Assembly: GCA_963784415.1 (NCBI GenBank)
Contig: CAWARK010000007.1
Location: 42,625-106,624, forward strand
DNA length: 64,000 bases
From: UBA7672 sp963784415
GTDB taxonomy: Bacteria > Pseudomonadota > Alphaproteobacteria > Caulobacterales > Hyphomonadaceae
Direction of reading: 5' to 3'
Part shown: positions 35,741-43,831 of the stretch, piece by piece
Layout of the letters: every line of letters starts with the position of its first letter
Numbering within the stretch: position 1 is the stretch's first letter
The notes under the pieces: model-generated
What the model saw: the letters and a program-made list of their open reading frames with translations, nothing else
Told to the model about the DNA's origin: nothing
Database searches by the model: none
Translations under genes and position numbers: made by a program

Positions 35741-35849
35741 GGGAACTCCTGAGACTGGCAATCGGGTCGAGCGATGATCTTTCGCCCAACCCGGCCCGCA
35801 AAACCAGCCTCATCGCCCGCAAAGCTGATCTTCCCCCAATCCGCGAGCC

Positions 35850-36143
35850 TCAGGGCTTCGTCGGCTTCATGTAGGCGTCGAAATTCCGGATATAGGCGTC
35901 AACATTGCCTTCCAGCATTTGCCGGAAACCATCGACGAAATAGTCTACGATCTCGTCCTTCTTCGCCGCCATCGACTCCCCCGACGCATACCCGCCTGCC
36001 GACAGCCAGGCGCAAAACCGCGCCGAGGCGAACAGCATGGACGCGTTCACCATCTCGCGCGCCGCGCCCTGTGCCTGATCGTTGGAGAGGTGAATGTGGG
36101 CGTCTGCCCGGGCGTAGAAGGCGTCGTCAAACACGTCCGCCAT
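35850..36143 (-). CDS. DUF3144 family protein, copy 2
   Basis: A 97-aa paralogue of the gene at 35450: MADVFDDAFYARADAHIHLSNDQ, MLFASARFCAWLSAGGY, MAAKKDEIVDYFVDGFRQMLEGN and YIRNFDAYMKPTKP. The block order and length are identical, about half of the residues match, and the two genes are tandem on the minus strand with a 109-bp gap, consistent with a local duplication. Function unknown. Confidence 0.85.
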   Translation of the reverse strand: MADVFDDAFYARADAHIHLSNDQAQGAAREMVNASMLFASARFCAWLSAGGYASGESMAAKKDEIVDYFVDGFRQMLEGNVDAYIRNFDAYMKPTKP

Positions 36144-36227
36144 ATCGGCTCCTCAGAAAATCAATCCGGCGCCATGCTCGCAGAATGCCGTCGCAGCCGC
36201 TAGTCGCAACGACAGCGTGCTATTGCC

Positions 36228-37274
36228 TCATTGCGGCGCCGCGTCCGGGATCGGACCCACATTCGTGCGCCGCGATACCAGGTTGAAGAAATCGAATACC
36301 TTCTCGAGATTCTCGCGACCGCGCCGAATGAAGAACTCGTGGTCCTTGCCCGGAAACTCAAGATAGATGTGCTGCGCGCCCGCTTTCTGCAGCTCCCGCA
36401 CCGAGATACGCGAACTCTCCTTCCGAACCACATTGTCGTCCGACCCGTGCATCACGAGCACCGGCACGGCCTTGAGCTTGTCCGCCGGCGCATTCGGCCC
36501 CACGCCCCCGCCCGCGATCGGCGCAATCCCGGCCCATAGCGTGTTGTGCTTGGCGCCGAGGAAGAACGTCCCGAACCCGCCCATCGAATGCCCCATCAGA
36601 TAGATGCGGTCCGGATCGACGTTGAATGTCGCGCGCACCTTCTCGATCAGCGTCAGCGCGTCGAGTTCCGACAATTCGTGCGTCGCCCACTTCGCGCCCG
36701 TGGCAGGATTGATGTCCGCTGTCTCCACCAGCTTCGGCTCTCCGCGCAGCGGACCCCATCCGCCGAACGTCGAGAACCCCATCGGCGTCACCACGATATA
36801 GCCGTCGCGCTGCGCGAAATCCGTCGTGCCATCGAACAGCATCTGCTGCAGCGGGGTCACGCCCGCGCCATGCAGATCGACGATCAGCGGCCAGGCGCGC
36901 GCATGGTCATAGTTGTCCGGCACGAACAGGGAGAACGGCATACGCGCGTTGGCAGCATCCAGTTCGTAGCCGCACATCAGGATGCGCTTCTGGCTCGCCG
37001 TCAGCGGCGGCTGGGCCGAACGCGGAATGTTGGCACGCTGGGCAATCGCGTCATTCGGATCCGTCGACGGCGGAGGCTGGGGAACCAGCCGCACGCCTTC
37101 ATGCGTGACATTGGGCACGCCGGCGCTGGCGACCGCCTCGGCTTCGGTGAGATAGTTGCAGTCGAGCCCCCGCGCAGTTTCGCCTGCCGCTCGGGTTGGT
37201 GCGGCGCCCGTCGTGGCACAGGCGGCCGCGAGCATGCAGAGCCCGCCCGCCAGGCTCCAGAAATGGTTACGCAT
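36228..37274 (-). CDS. Lipoprotein esterase of the PHB depolymerase-like alpha/beta-hydrolase group
   Basis: A 348-aa exported hydrolase from the ATG at 37272-37274. Lipobox LAAAC follows a hydrophobic SLAGGLCM. The fold: FSLFVPDNYDHARAWPLIVDLHGAG (oxyanion-hole region), nucleophile GHSMGGFGTFF, GSDDNVV with the Asp, and KDHEFFIRRG with the His. This arrangement resembles polyhydroxybutyrate depolymerase-like and feruloyl-esterase-like enzymes. About 70 residues after the lipobox precede the hydrolase domain. Divergent from the etfBA operon. Substrate not certain. Confidence 0.87.
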   Translation of the reverse strand: MRNHFWSLAGGLCMLAAACATTGAAPTRAAGETARGLDCNYLTEAEAVASAGVPNVTHEGVRLVPQPPPSTDPNDAIAQRANIPRSAQPPLTASQKRILMCGYELDAANARMPFSLFVPDNYDHARAWPLIVDLHGAGVTPLQQMLFDGTTDFAQRDGYIVVTPMGFSTFGGWGPLRGEPKLVETADINPATGAKWATHELSELDALTLIEKVRATFNVDPDRIYLMGHSMGGFGTFFLGAKHNTLWAGIAPIAGGGVGPNAPADKLKAVPVLVMHGSDDNVVRKESSRISVRELQKAGAQHIYLEFPGKDHEFFIRRGRENLEKVFDFFNLVSRRTNVGPIPDAAPQ

Positions 37275-37534
37275 AGGCTGTCCCCTCCACGGGCAGAGCG
37301 GGCCCTTCAGGGCCTCTCCGGCGAATGTCCTTGCTGGCGCGAGGGTGTCAACGCCGCTTGCGTCCCCTCTTTCCCAGCCATTAGCGCCAAATCGACGCTT
37401 TTTGCCCTCGAAGCCTGTCACGAAACTTGATTCCCGCGCGGCTCACGGCTACCGGAAAGCCGCTGGTTCGCAGGCGCACCTCCGTGCGCAACGAGCCTCG
37501 TTCTGACCGTCCGATCCCAACCGGAGACCCACCG

Positions 37535-38281
37535 ATGAAGGTGCTTGTGCCCGTCAAACGGGTGATTGACCCGAACGTCCGCCCGCGCGTGAAAGCCGAT
37601 GGCTCGGGCGTCGATCTCGCCAACATCAAGATGGCGATGAACCCGTTCTGCGAGATCGCCGTCGAAGAGGCCGTCCGCATGAAGGAAAAGGGCGTCGTCA
37701 CCGAGATCGTTCTCGTGTCGGTCGGCCCGGCCCAGGCGCAGGAAACCATCCGCATCGGTCTCGCCATGGGCGGCGATCGCGGCATCCTCGTCCAGACCGA
37801 CGTGGCGGTTGAGCCGCTCGCCGTCGCCAAGATCCTCGCCAAGATCGTCGAAGCCGAACAGCCCGGCCTCGTCATCACCGGCAAGCAGGCGATCGACGAC
37901 GACGCCAACCAGACCGGCCAGATGCTCGCCGCCCTGCTCGACTGGCCGCAAGGCGCCTTCGCCTCGGCCGTCGCCATGGATGGCGACAAGCTGAAAGTCA
38001 CCCGCGAAGTCGATGGCGGTCTGCAGACCGTCTCGCTCAACCTGCCCGCCGTCGTCACGACTGACCTCCGCCTCAACGAGCCGCGCTTTGCCTCGCTGCC
38101 GAACATCATGAAGGCGAAGAAGAAGGTCATCGACATGAAGACGCCGGCTGACTACGGCGTCGACGTCACGCCGCGCCTCGCGGTCGTCAAAGTCGCCGAG
38201 CCGAAGAAGCGCGAAGCCGGCGAGAAAGTCGCCGACGTCGACACGCTCATCGCCAAACTCAAATCCGCAGGAGCGATCTGA
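37535..38281 (+). CDS. etfB: Electron transfer flavoprotein, beta subunit
   Basis: A 248-aa subunit of ETF, which accepts electrons from acyl-CoA dehydrogenases and hands them to ETF-QO. Conserved parts: MKVLVPVKRVIDPNVRPRV, MAMNPFCEIAVEEAVRMKE, VITGKQAIDDDANQTGQMLAALL (ETF beta signature, with AMP-binding residues), VTTDLRLNEPRFASLPNIMKAKKK, the dehydrogenase-recognition loop, and a C-terminal DVDTLIAKLKSAGAI. The longer open frame from 37427 lacks homology-like sequence; the start follows CCGGAGACCCACCG. etfA begins two bases after its stop. Confidence 0.96.
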   Translation: MKVLVPVKRVIDPNVRPRVKADGSGVDLANIKMAMNPFCEIAVEEAVRMKEKGVVTEIVLVSVGPAQAQETIRIGLAMGGDRGILVQTDVAVEPLAVAKILAKIVEAEQPGLVITGKQAIDDDANQTGQMLAALLDWPQGAFASAVAMDGDKLKVTREVDGGLQTVSLNLPAVVTTDLRLNEPRFASLPNIMKAKKKVIDMKTPADYGVDVTPRLAVVKVAEPKKREAGEKVADVDTLIAKLKSAGAI

Positions 38282-38283
38282 TC

Positions 38284-39213
38284 ATGGCCGTTCTCGTTCT
38301 CGCTGAACACAGCAATGACGCGCTCAACGACGTCACCGCGAAAACGGTCGTCGCAGCCCAGGCCTTCGGTGGCGACATCGACGTGCTCGTCGCCGGTCAC
38401 AACGCGAAGGCCGCCGCAGACGCCGCCGCGAAAATCCCCGGCGTCCGCAAGGTGCTCCACGCCGAAGGCGAAGCCTTCTCGCACTCACTCGCGGAAGCGG
38501 TCGAAGCCCTCGTCGTTCCGCTGATGGCTGGCTATGACGCCTTCTTCGCCCCGGCCACCACCACGGGCAAGAACGTCACGCCGCGCATCGCCGCCAAACT
38601 CGACGTCATGCAGATCTCGGAAATCACCAAGGTCATCGACACGTCGACCTTCGAGCGTCCGATCTACGCCGGCAACGCGATCCTCACCGTGAAGTCGTCC
38701 GACGCCAAGAAAGTCGTCACCGTTCGCGGCACCGCCTTCCAGGCTGTTGCTGGCGCCGGCACGGCTACGGTTGAAACGGTTGCGGCGCCCGCCGGTCCGT
38801 TCAAGGCGACCTTCGTCTCCGAAGAACTGCAGAAGTCGGATCGCCCCGAACTGGCCTCGGCCAAGCGCGTCGTCTCCGGCGGCCGCGCCCTCGCCTCGGC
38901 TGAACAGTTCAACCAGTACATCCTCCCCCTCGCCGACAAGCTCGGCGCAGGCGTCGGCGCCTCGCGCGCCGCCGTGGATGCCGGCTACGCCCCGAACGAC
39001 TTCCAGGTCGGCCAGACCGGCAAGGTCGTCGCCCCGGAACTCTACGTCGCCATCGGCATCTCGGGCGCCATCCAGCACCTCGCCGGCATGAAGGACTCGA
39101 AGATCATCGTCGCCATCAACAAGGACGAAGAAGCCCCGATCTTCCAGATCGCGGACTACGGCCTCGTCGGCGACCTCTTCAAGATCGTCCCGGAACTGAC
39201 CAGCAAGCTATAG
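38284..39213 (+). CDS. etfA: Electron transfer flavoprotein, alpha subunit
   Basis: The 309-aa FAD-carrying subunit of ETF. N-terminal domain: MAVLVLAEHSNDALNDVTAKT. FAD domain: RVVSGGRALASAEQFNQYILPLADKLGAGVGASRAAVDAGYAPNDFQVGQTG, quoted as the continuous signature region in part (GRALAS, GASRAAVDAGY, QVGQTGK), then VAIGISGAIQHLAGMKDS and AINKDEEAPIFQIADYGLVGD. Translationally coupled to etfB and followed by a strong terminator at 39240. With EtfB it should serve the acyl-CoA dehydrogenase at 13.1 kb. Confidence 0.96.
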   Translation: MAVLVLAEHSNDALNDVTAKTVVAAQAFGGDIDVLVAGHNAKAAADAAAKIPGVRKVLHAEGEAFSHSLAEAVEALVVPLMAGYDAFFAPATTTGKNVTPRIAAKLDVMQISEITKVIDTSTFERPIYAGNAILTVKSSDAKKVVTVRGTAFQAVAGAGTATVETVAAPAGPFKATFVSEELQKSDRPELASAKRVVSGGRALASAEQFNQYILPLADKLGAGVGASRAAVDAGYAPNDFQVGQTGKVVAPELYVAIGISGAIQHLAGMKDSKIIVAINKDEEAPIFQIADYGLVGDLFKIVPELTSKL

Positions 39214-39239
39214 TCACCGGCACAGACCAGACCATGAAA

Positions 39240-39270
39240 GGCCCGCCCTCACCGGCGGGCCTTTTGTTTT
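39240..39270 (+). terminator. Rho-independent terminator of etfBA
   Basis: GGCCCGCC (39240-39247), six-base loop, GGCGGGCC (39254-39261), then TTTTGTTTTT. A perfect 8-bp GC stem with a long T-tract, 27 bp past the etfA stop. Confidence 0.92.
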
Positions 39271-39397
39271 TGCCAGCCGGGCACACCGCATCCCACCAAA
39301 CTGTCACACAATTCCGCTACGGTAGGACTGACGCCACCGATCGGAATACGCGCCATGGACCAGCACGCAATTGCGCTCGCCAAGCAGATCGCAGACC

Positions 39398-39610
39398 ATG
39401 CAGACATCATCGACCTCGCAGCCCATCTCGACCGCGCCGCAGGACGGCCGCCGCCTCGTTCTCTGGATCAGATACGACGAGCACATCGCCCAGTATGAAG
39501 GCTCCGGCGAAGCCGTGATCGGCTATTGGGAAGATGGCCGCTGGGCGTTCTACAGTGAATTCCCGGGCATCCCCATCGCGTGGGCGCCGGTCCCCAGCTT
39601 CGCGCTCTGA
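39398..39610 (+). CDS. Small DUF551-like protein
   Basis: A 70-aa protein from the ATG at 39398. It contains QPISTAPQDGRRLVLW near the N-terminus, then EAVIGYWEDGRWAF and PIAWAPVP at the end. PISTAPxDGxxxLLW and a terminal WxPLP-like motif are typical of small DUF551-type proteins common in proteobacteria and phages. The frame is open from 39371. Function unknown. Confidence 0.6.
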   Translation: MQTSSTSQPISTAPQDGRRLVLWIRYDEHIAQYEGSGEAVIGYWEDGRWAFYSEFPGIPIAWAPVPSFAL

Positions 39611-39685
39611 CCGCCCGCCGCCGGTACTGCGTGGACTCGCTGAACCTGCGGCCATAGCCTCTCCCCGAGAGACAAGGGGAGAGCA

Positions 39686-40096
39686 ATGCCATCAACCGGA
39701 ACAATCGTCGGCGACAACTGGCTCGCCATCATCGTCGCCGCCATCGCAACCTACGCAGTTGGCGCCGCGATCTATGGCGGCGGATCGAAGATCTGGCTCG
39801 GCCTCACCGGCTACACGAAGGACCAGCTCAAGCCGCACATGTGGAAGATGGCGATCTCGCCCATCCTCCCCATCATGACCGCCATCGGCCTGGCGCTGAT
39901 CCTCAAGGCCGCCCGCGTCGACAATCTCGCCACCGGCCTGCTCTACAGCTTCGTGATCTGGGGCCTGCTCATCCTCCCCGCGCGCCTCTACAATTTCGTC
40001 TACAGCCCGGAGAAGATCGGCCTCGCCGTGATGGACGCCATCCATCTCCTCCTCGGCACACTGGTCGCCGGCGGCATCATCTCGGCGTGGCCTTGA
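39686..40096 (+). CDS. DUF1761 family membrane protein
   Basis: A 136-aa protein with four membrane helices: WLAIIVAAIATYAVGAAIYG, ILPIMTAIGLALILKAA, ATGLLYSFVIWGLLILPAR and IHLLLGTLVAGGIISAW. The first helix followed by a short loop with KIWLGLTGYTKDQLKPH is typical of DUF1761. Function unknown. Downstream is a possible frameshifted gene with lower GC. Confidence 0.82.
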   Translation: MPSTGTIVGDNWLAIIVAAIATYAVGAAIYGGGSKIWLGLTGYTKDQLKPHMWKMAISPILPIMTAIGLALILKAARVDNLATGLLYSFVIWGLLILPARLYNFVYSPEKIGLAVMDAIHLLLGTLVAGGIISAWP

Positions 40097-40103
40097 GGTT
40101 TGG

Positions 40104-40512
40104 ATGGGACACAGCTTCGTTGAGTTCAGAGGCCGCCATGTGCACATGCATGACCACGACATTGCAGCCGTGGTGAACCTTCTTGGTCTGGCGCAGATCG
40201 ACTCCAGATTTGGCGACTATTCTCCGCGGTTTCATGGAAGATGTCGTCGCTGGCCTGAGCGGCATGGTGGAATTACGAGTCGATGAACTGGTTAGCGACG
40301 ACGTGAGACGGGACGCCTTGATCATTGCCTTGCAATCCGCACGGGATCGCCTTCCCGCTCCCCAGACTTCGATCGAAACGAACAATTGGGCGCTTCCGCC
40401 CGGCCTAGTTGCTTCAGGGTATCCTGCGAGCCGTGGCGCCGATTCCATTCAGGCGATGATCAATTTGCTTTGCGGGCAGGCCGAAAGCTGGAGAGACAGT
40501 TCGACCACTTGA
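40104..40512 (+). CDS. Possible hypothetical gene split by one frameshift
   Basis: Two overlapping open frames look like halves of one protein. The first gives MGHSFVEFRGRHVHMHDHD and IAAVVNLLGLAQIDSRFGDYSP; the second, one base later, gives LRGFMEDVVAGLSGMVEL, RVDELVSDDVRRDALIIALQ and SARDRLPAP. The shift lies within 40183-40286 and again needs removal of a single base; the total length minus one is a multiple of three. Sequence is less GC-rich than its neighbours. No family recognised; the join is an inference. Confidence 0.4.
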
Positions 40513-40631
40513 GGCCATCCCGAATGCGCCGGCAGCGCTCGTCATAGAGGCGGGAGGCGCAAAGGTGCGAAGCACTTGGCGCACCGCCCCGCTCATGCTC
40601 ATGTCGCCCCGACAGATTCAGGACCCGTCTC

Positions 40632-42065
40632 ATGCGCCTCCTCCTCGCCGCTTCCGCTCTCGCCCTCGCCGCCTGCACCACCACGCCCGCAACCACCGCC
40701 GCAACGGCCTCGCGCGATCCCGCCGCCGGAGAAGCCGAATTCCGCGGTCTCTATAAAGAGCTGATCGAGACCAACACGTCCTTCTCCGTCGGCTCCTGCA
40801 CCCTCGCCGCCGAGCGCATGAAGGCGCGCCTCGTCGCTGCGGGTTATCCCGAAAGCGATCTCCACATCCTCGCCAAGCCGAACCTTAATCGCCCGCAGGA
40901 CGGCAATCTCGTCGCCATCCTCCCGGGCACTGACTCGTCGCAGAAAGCCATCCTCCTGATGGCGCACATCGATGTCGTCGAGGCCAAGCGCGAGGACTGG
41001 GTGCGCGATCCCTTCGTCCTCACCGAGGACGGTGGCTATTTCTACGCGCGCGGCGCCAGCGACGACAAAGCCATGGCCGCAATCTTCACGGACTCGATGG
41101 TTCGCTTCAAGAAGGAGGGCTACAAGCCCGCCCGCACCATCAAGATGATGCTCAACTGCGGCGAAGAAGGCGATGGCGAATTCGTCGGCGCCGAATACAT
41201 GGCCGACAATCACCGCGACCTGATCGACGCCGCCTTCGCACTGAACGAAGGCGCGGGCGGCTTTATCGACGGCGCCTCAGGCAAGTACATCTTCAATGGC
41301 GTACAGGCCGGCGAGAAACTCTACCAGGACTACACCATCGAAGTGACGAACCCCGGCGGCCACTCGTCCCGCCCCGTGCCGGACAATGCGATCTACGAAC
41401 TCGGCGCTGCCCTGATGAAAGTGCAGACCATCGAATTCCCCATCGAGTTCAACGACGCCACCACCGGCTTCTTCCGCCGCATGGGCGCGATCACGCCCGG
41501 CCAGCTCGGACAGGACATGCGCGACGCCGCCGATGGCGAGAACGCCGCCGCCATCCGCCGCCTGATGGCTGACCCCGGCCGCAACGCGCTGTTCCACACC
41601 ACCTGCGTCGCGACTATGCTGACCGCAGGCCACGCGCCCAACGCCCTGCCGCAACGCGCCACGGCCAACGTCAACTGCCGCATCTTCCCCGGCCACACGC
41701 AGCAGGAAATCCAGCAGAAGCTGCAGGCCGCCATCGGCGACGAGAAAGTGAAAGTGACGCTGAAGTCGCCGCCCGAAAAACCCGGCGCTCCGCCGCGCAT
41801 CACGCCTGAAATTCTCGGGCCGATCGAAAAGCTCACCGAACAGATGTGGCCCGGCGTTCCCGTCATCCCCGCGATGGCGACCGGCGCCACCGACGGCCGC
41901 TTCCTCACGCCCGTCGGCATTCCCACCTACGGCGTCTCCGGCATCTTCGCCGACCCCTCCACCACCAACGCCCACGGCCTCAACGAACGCGTCGGCGTCA
42001 AACAACTGATGGAAGGCCGCATCTTCCTCTACCAGCTCGTGAAGATGTACGCGGGCGGCCAGTAG
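40632..42065 (+). CDS. M20-family metallopeptidase lipoprotein
   Basis: A 477-aa zinc peptidase with lipobox ALAAC (Cys15). M20 landmarks: AILLMAHIDVVEAKREDW with the first metal His and catalytic Asp, YARGASDDKAMAA with the bridging Asp, MMLNCGEEGDGEFVGAEYM with catalytic Glu-Glu, FALNEGAGG, and the dimerisation domain IEVTNPGGHSSRPVPDNAI. The last metal His is in TTNAHGLNERVGVKQ. Members hydrolyse dipeptides or acyl-amino acids; here it acts outside the cytoplasm. Repeats of two types lie directly downstream. Confidence 0.92.
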   Translation: MRLLLAASALALAACTTTPATTAATASRDPAAGEAEFRGLYKELIETNTSFSVGSCTLAAERMKARLVAAGYPESDLHILAKPNLNRPQDGNLVAILPGTDSSQKAILLMAHIDVVEAKREDWVRDPFVLTEDGGYFYARGASDDKAMAAIFTDSMVRFKKEGYKPARTIKMMLNCGEEGDGEFVGAEYMADNHRDLIDAAFALNEGAGGFIDGASGKYIFNGVQAGEKLYQDYTIEVTNPGGHSSRPVPDNAIYELGAALMKVQTIEFPIEFNDATTGFFRRMGAITPGQLGQDMRDAADGENAAAIRRLMADPGRNALFHTTCVATMLTAGHAPNALPQRATANVNCRIFPGHTQQEIQQKLQAAIGDEKVKVTLKSPPEKPGAPPRITPEILGPIEKLTEQMWPGVPVIPAMATGATDGRFLTPVGIPTYGVSGIFADPSTTNAHGLNERVGVKQLMEGRIFLYQLVKMYAGGQ

Positions 42066-42073
42066 GGATTACG

Positions 42074-42115
42074 CCCTCATCCTGAGGAGCGGACGAAGTC
42101 CGCGTCTCGAAGGAG
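42074..42115. repeat. Single-hairpin relative of the type 1 repeat
   Basis: CTCATCCTGAGGAG, stem GCGGAC-GAA-GTCCGC (42089-42103), then GTCTCGAAGGAG. It keeps the CATCCTGAG ... TCGAAGGA framework of the type 1 units but has only one hairpin and lacks the spacer. Confidence 0.7.
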
Positions 42116-42122
42116 TTCGTTT

Positions 42123-42167
42123 GCGGTCCGCGAAGCGGACGAATTGGTCCGGGGGACCAATTCGAGC
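42123..42167. repeat. Double-hairpin intergenic repeat, type 2, copy 2
   Basis: Hairpin 1: GTCCGC-GAA-GCGGAC (42126-42140). Hairpin 2: GAATTGGTCC, GGG, GGACCAATTC (42141-42163), a perfect 10-bp stem. Followed by GAGCAG as in copy 1 at 5162. Confidence 0.82.
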
Positions 42168-42192
42168 AGACGGACGGCGTGCTCACCACCGC

Positions 42193-42632
42193 CTACTGCG
42201 GCCCCATCAGCGCGACGATGAAATTGTCATAGCTGTCCAGCACCTTCGGATCGTCCTTCACGATGCTCGACCATCTGTCGCGGAATGTCCTTCAGGTGCT
42301 CCACCATCGCAGTCCGGGCTTGATCCCCATCGACTGGTCCCGAATGCGCGGAAGATCGCATATGACTTGTCGCGATAAGCCTCGAAGTCGAGCTTGCGGG
42401 CGCCCTTGCCGAGCGAGGCGACAGACAGGTCGTAGAAAGCGTGGATTTCCGCGCTCTTGATCCAGGCCGACTGGTCGCCCTGCAGGCTGACGGTTTCGCC
42501 CTGCGGAGCCGGCTGCGAGGCGGGCGCTGCTTGAACGGCTGCCTGCTCACCATGCAGATGGTGCTGTGCGCACGCTCCGGGCGCCGACCCTGCGGCCAGT
42601 ATTGCGATCACAACCAACGATTTCAGATGCAT
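42193..42632 (-). CDS. Small secreted protein of unknown function (two frameshifts)
   Basis: From the ATG at 42630-42632: signal peptide MHLKSLVVIAILAAGSAPGACA, then QHHLHGEQAAVQ, SAWIKSAEIHAFYDLSVASLG, DFEAYRDKSYAIFRAFG. After a one-base insertion near 42332 the coding frame continues DQARTAMVEHLKDIPRQMVE, and after another near 42265 it ends IVKDDPKVLDSYDNFIVALM-GPQ with TAG at 42193-42195. The reconstructed protein is about 145 aa, mostly helical. No family is recognised, but coherent helical sequence in the three frames and the two-base length excess support one gene. Confidence 0.6.
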
Positions 42633-42796
42633 GTTCAGTCCTCCTTGGGGACAAAGCTTCTCCGCCTCCGGAATCGGAGTTTTTCTGTTGCGGAGCTTAG
42701 AAAAACGCGTGACAAGAAAACCAGACACCATGTAAAAGATTCTATACATCGTGTCGAGTCCCTTTTCTGCACGAAACCGTCATCGTTCGAGGCCGC

Positions 42797-43216
42797 ATGT
42801 CATTCCGCGAGAAACTTGCCTGGATCACGCTGGTGACCGTGCTGATCTGTTCCGGCGTCTATTTCGGCGCGATCTTCGGCGGGCTGGTGAAGCACTATTC
42901 GCCCGCCGCCTTGCACCTCGCGCTTGCTGCCCTCGTTACGCTGATCCTCCTTCAGGCCGGTCTGACGACGCTCGCCGCCATCACCACGCCGAAGGATGGG
43001 CGTGGCCCGCGCGATGAACGCGAGAAACTGATCCAGGCGCGCTCACACACCATCGGCTACTACACACTGATGATCGCCACGGCCGCACTGATCATCCCGA
43101 CGCACACGCCCGGGACGGACATGGTCGATATCGTGAACTTCGCGATCCTCGGCATCGCGGCCTCCGCCATCGTCGTCGCGGTCGCGCAGATCATCATGTT
43201 CCGGCGCGGCTACTAG
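42797..43216 (+). CDS. Four-helix membrane protein paired with an XRE regulator
   Basis: A 139-aa protein with four predicted membrane helices (AWITLVTVLICSGVYFGAIF, LHLALAALVTLILLQAGLTTL, YYTLMIATAALII, FAILGIAASAIVVAVAQIIMF) and a conserved cytoplasmic loop GPRDEREKLIQARSHTIGYY. Such proteins, related to DUF2178, are regularly followed by a tiny Cro/C1 regulator, as here, where the regulator gene starts three bases after its stop. Probably an autoregulated pair; function unknown. Confidence 0.82.
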   Translation: MSFREKLAWITLVTVLICSGVYFGAIFGGLVKHYSPAALHLALAALVTLILLQAGLTTLAAITTPKDGRGPRDEREKLIQARSHTIGYYTLMIATAALIIPTHTPGTDMVDIVNFAILGIAASAIVVAVAQIIMFRRGY

Positions 43217-43219
43217 ACG

Positions 43220-43432
43220 ATGGCGAAGCTCCCCATCGCCAACCAGATCCGCCGCCTGCGTTTCGAACACGGCGAGATGACGCAAAGCGATCTTGCCGAA
43301 CGTATCGGCGTCACACGCCAGACCATCGCGGCCATCGAAGCTGGCAAATACGGCCCCTCACTCGAGGCCGCCTTCCGCATCGCCCAGGTCTTCGGCGTCA
43401 GCCTCGAAGACGTCTTCCAGTGGGACGAATGA
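43220..43432 (+). CDS. Small XRE-family (YgzD-like) regulator
   Basis: A 70-aa DNA-binding protein that is almost entirely one helix-turn-helix domain: NQIRRLRFEHGEMTQSDLAER, IGVTRQTIAAIEAGKYGPSLE, then FRIAQVFGVSLEDVFQWDE. This short type, with VTRQTIxxIExGKYxPSL, usually represses its own operon with a small membrane protein. It is translated immediately after the membrane-protein gene. Confidence 0.92.
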   Translation: MAKLPIANQIRRLRFEHGEMTQSDLAERIGVTRQTIAAIEAGKYGPSLEAAFRIAQVFGVSLEDVFQWDE

Positions 43433-43831
43433 TCAGAACAGTTTGAGGATCATGACACCGCCCGCGGCCGACACGCCGGAGACGAATGGCCCCCAGATGA
43501 TGTCGACGATTGCGAAGTCGCGCGGCCAGTTCTTCAGCGTCGCCATGTTGGTCAGGTCATAGGTGCCATACGCCACCAGCCCGAGAAACGCGCCGAGCCC
43601 CAGCGCCCTCACGACATCGCCTCCCGCCGCCATCGCCGGCCCGATGGCGAAGAAACTCAGCGCCACCGAATACAGCACATAGAACGCAATCGCCGGCGGC
43701 CACGAGATCGGCTCCTTCATCAGGTGGCCGAGCTGTTTCAGCATCCATTTGCGCGCAATCACCATCAGCCACAGCGCGTCCATGACGCCCATGACCAGGC
43801 CCGCCGCCAAAGTCCCTTGAACGAGTTCCAT
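43433..43831 (-). CDS. DUF2177 family membrane protein
   Basis: A 132-aa membrane protein from the ATG at 43829-43831. Four helices; conserved parts GLVMGVMDALWLMVIARKWM, IAFYVLYSVALSFFAIGPAM, GAFLGLVAYGTYDLTNMATLKNWP and the end DIIWGPFVSGVSAAGG. The TYDLTNxATLKxWP segment is diagnostic for DUF2177. It abuts the small XRE gene tail to tail with no gap. Confidence 0.88.
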   Translation of the reverse strand: MELVQGTLAAGLVMGVMDALWLMVIARKWMLKQLGHLMKEPISWPPAIAFYVLYSVALSFFAIGPAMAAGGDVVRALGLGAFLGLVAYGTYDLTNMATLKNWPRDFAIVDIIWGPFVSGVSAAGGVMILKLF

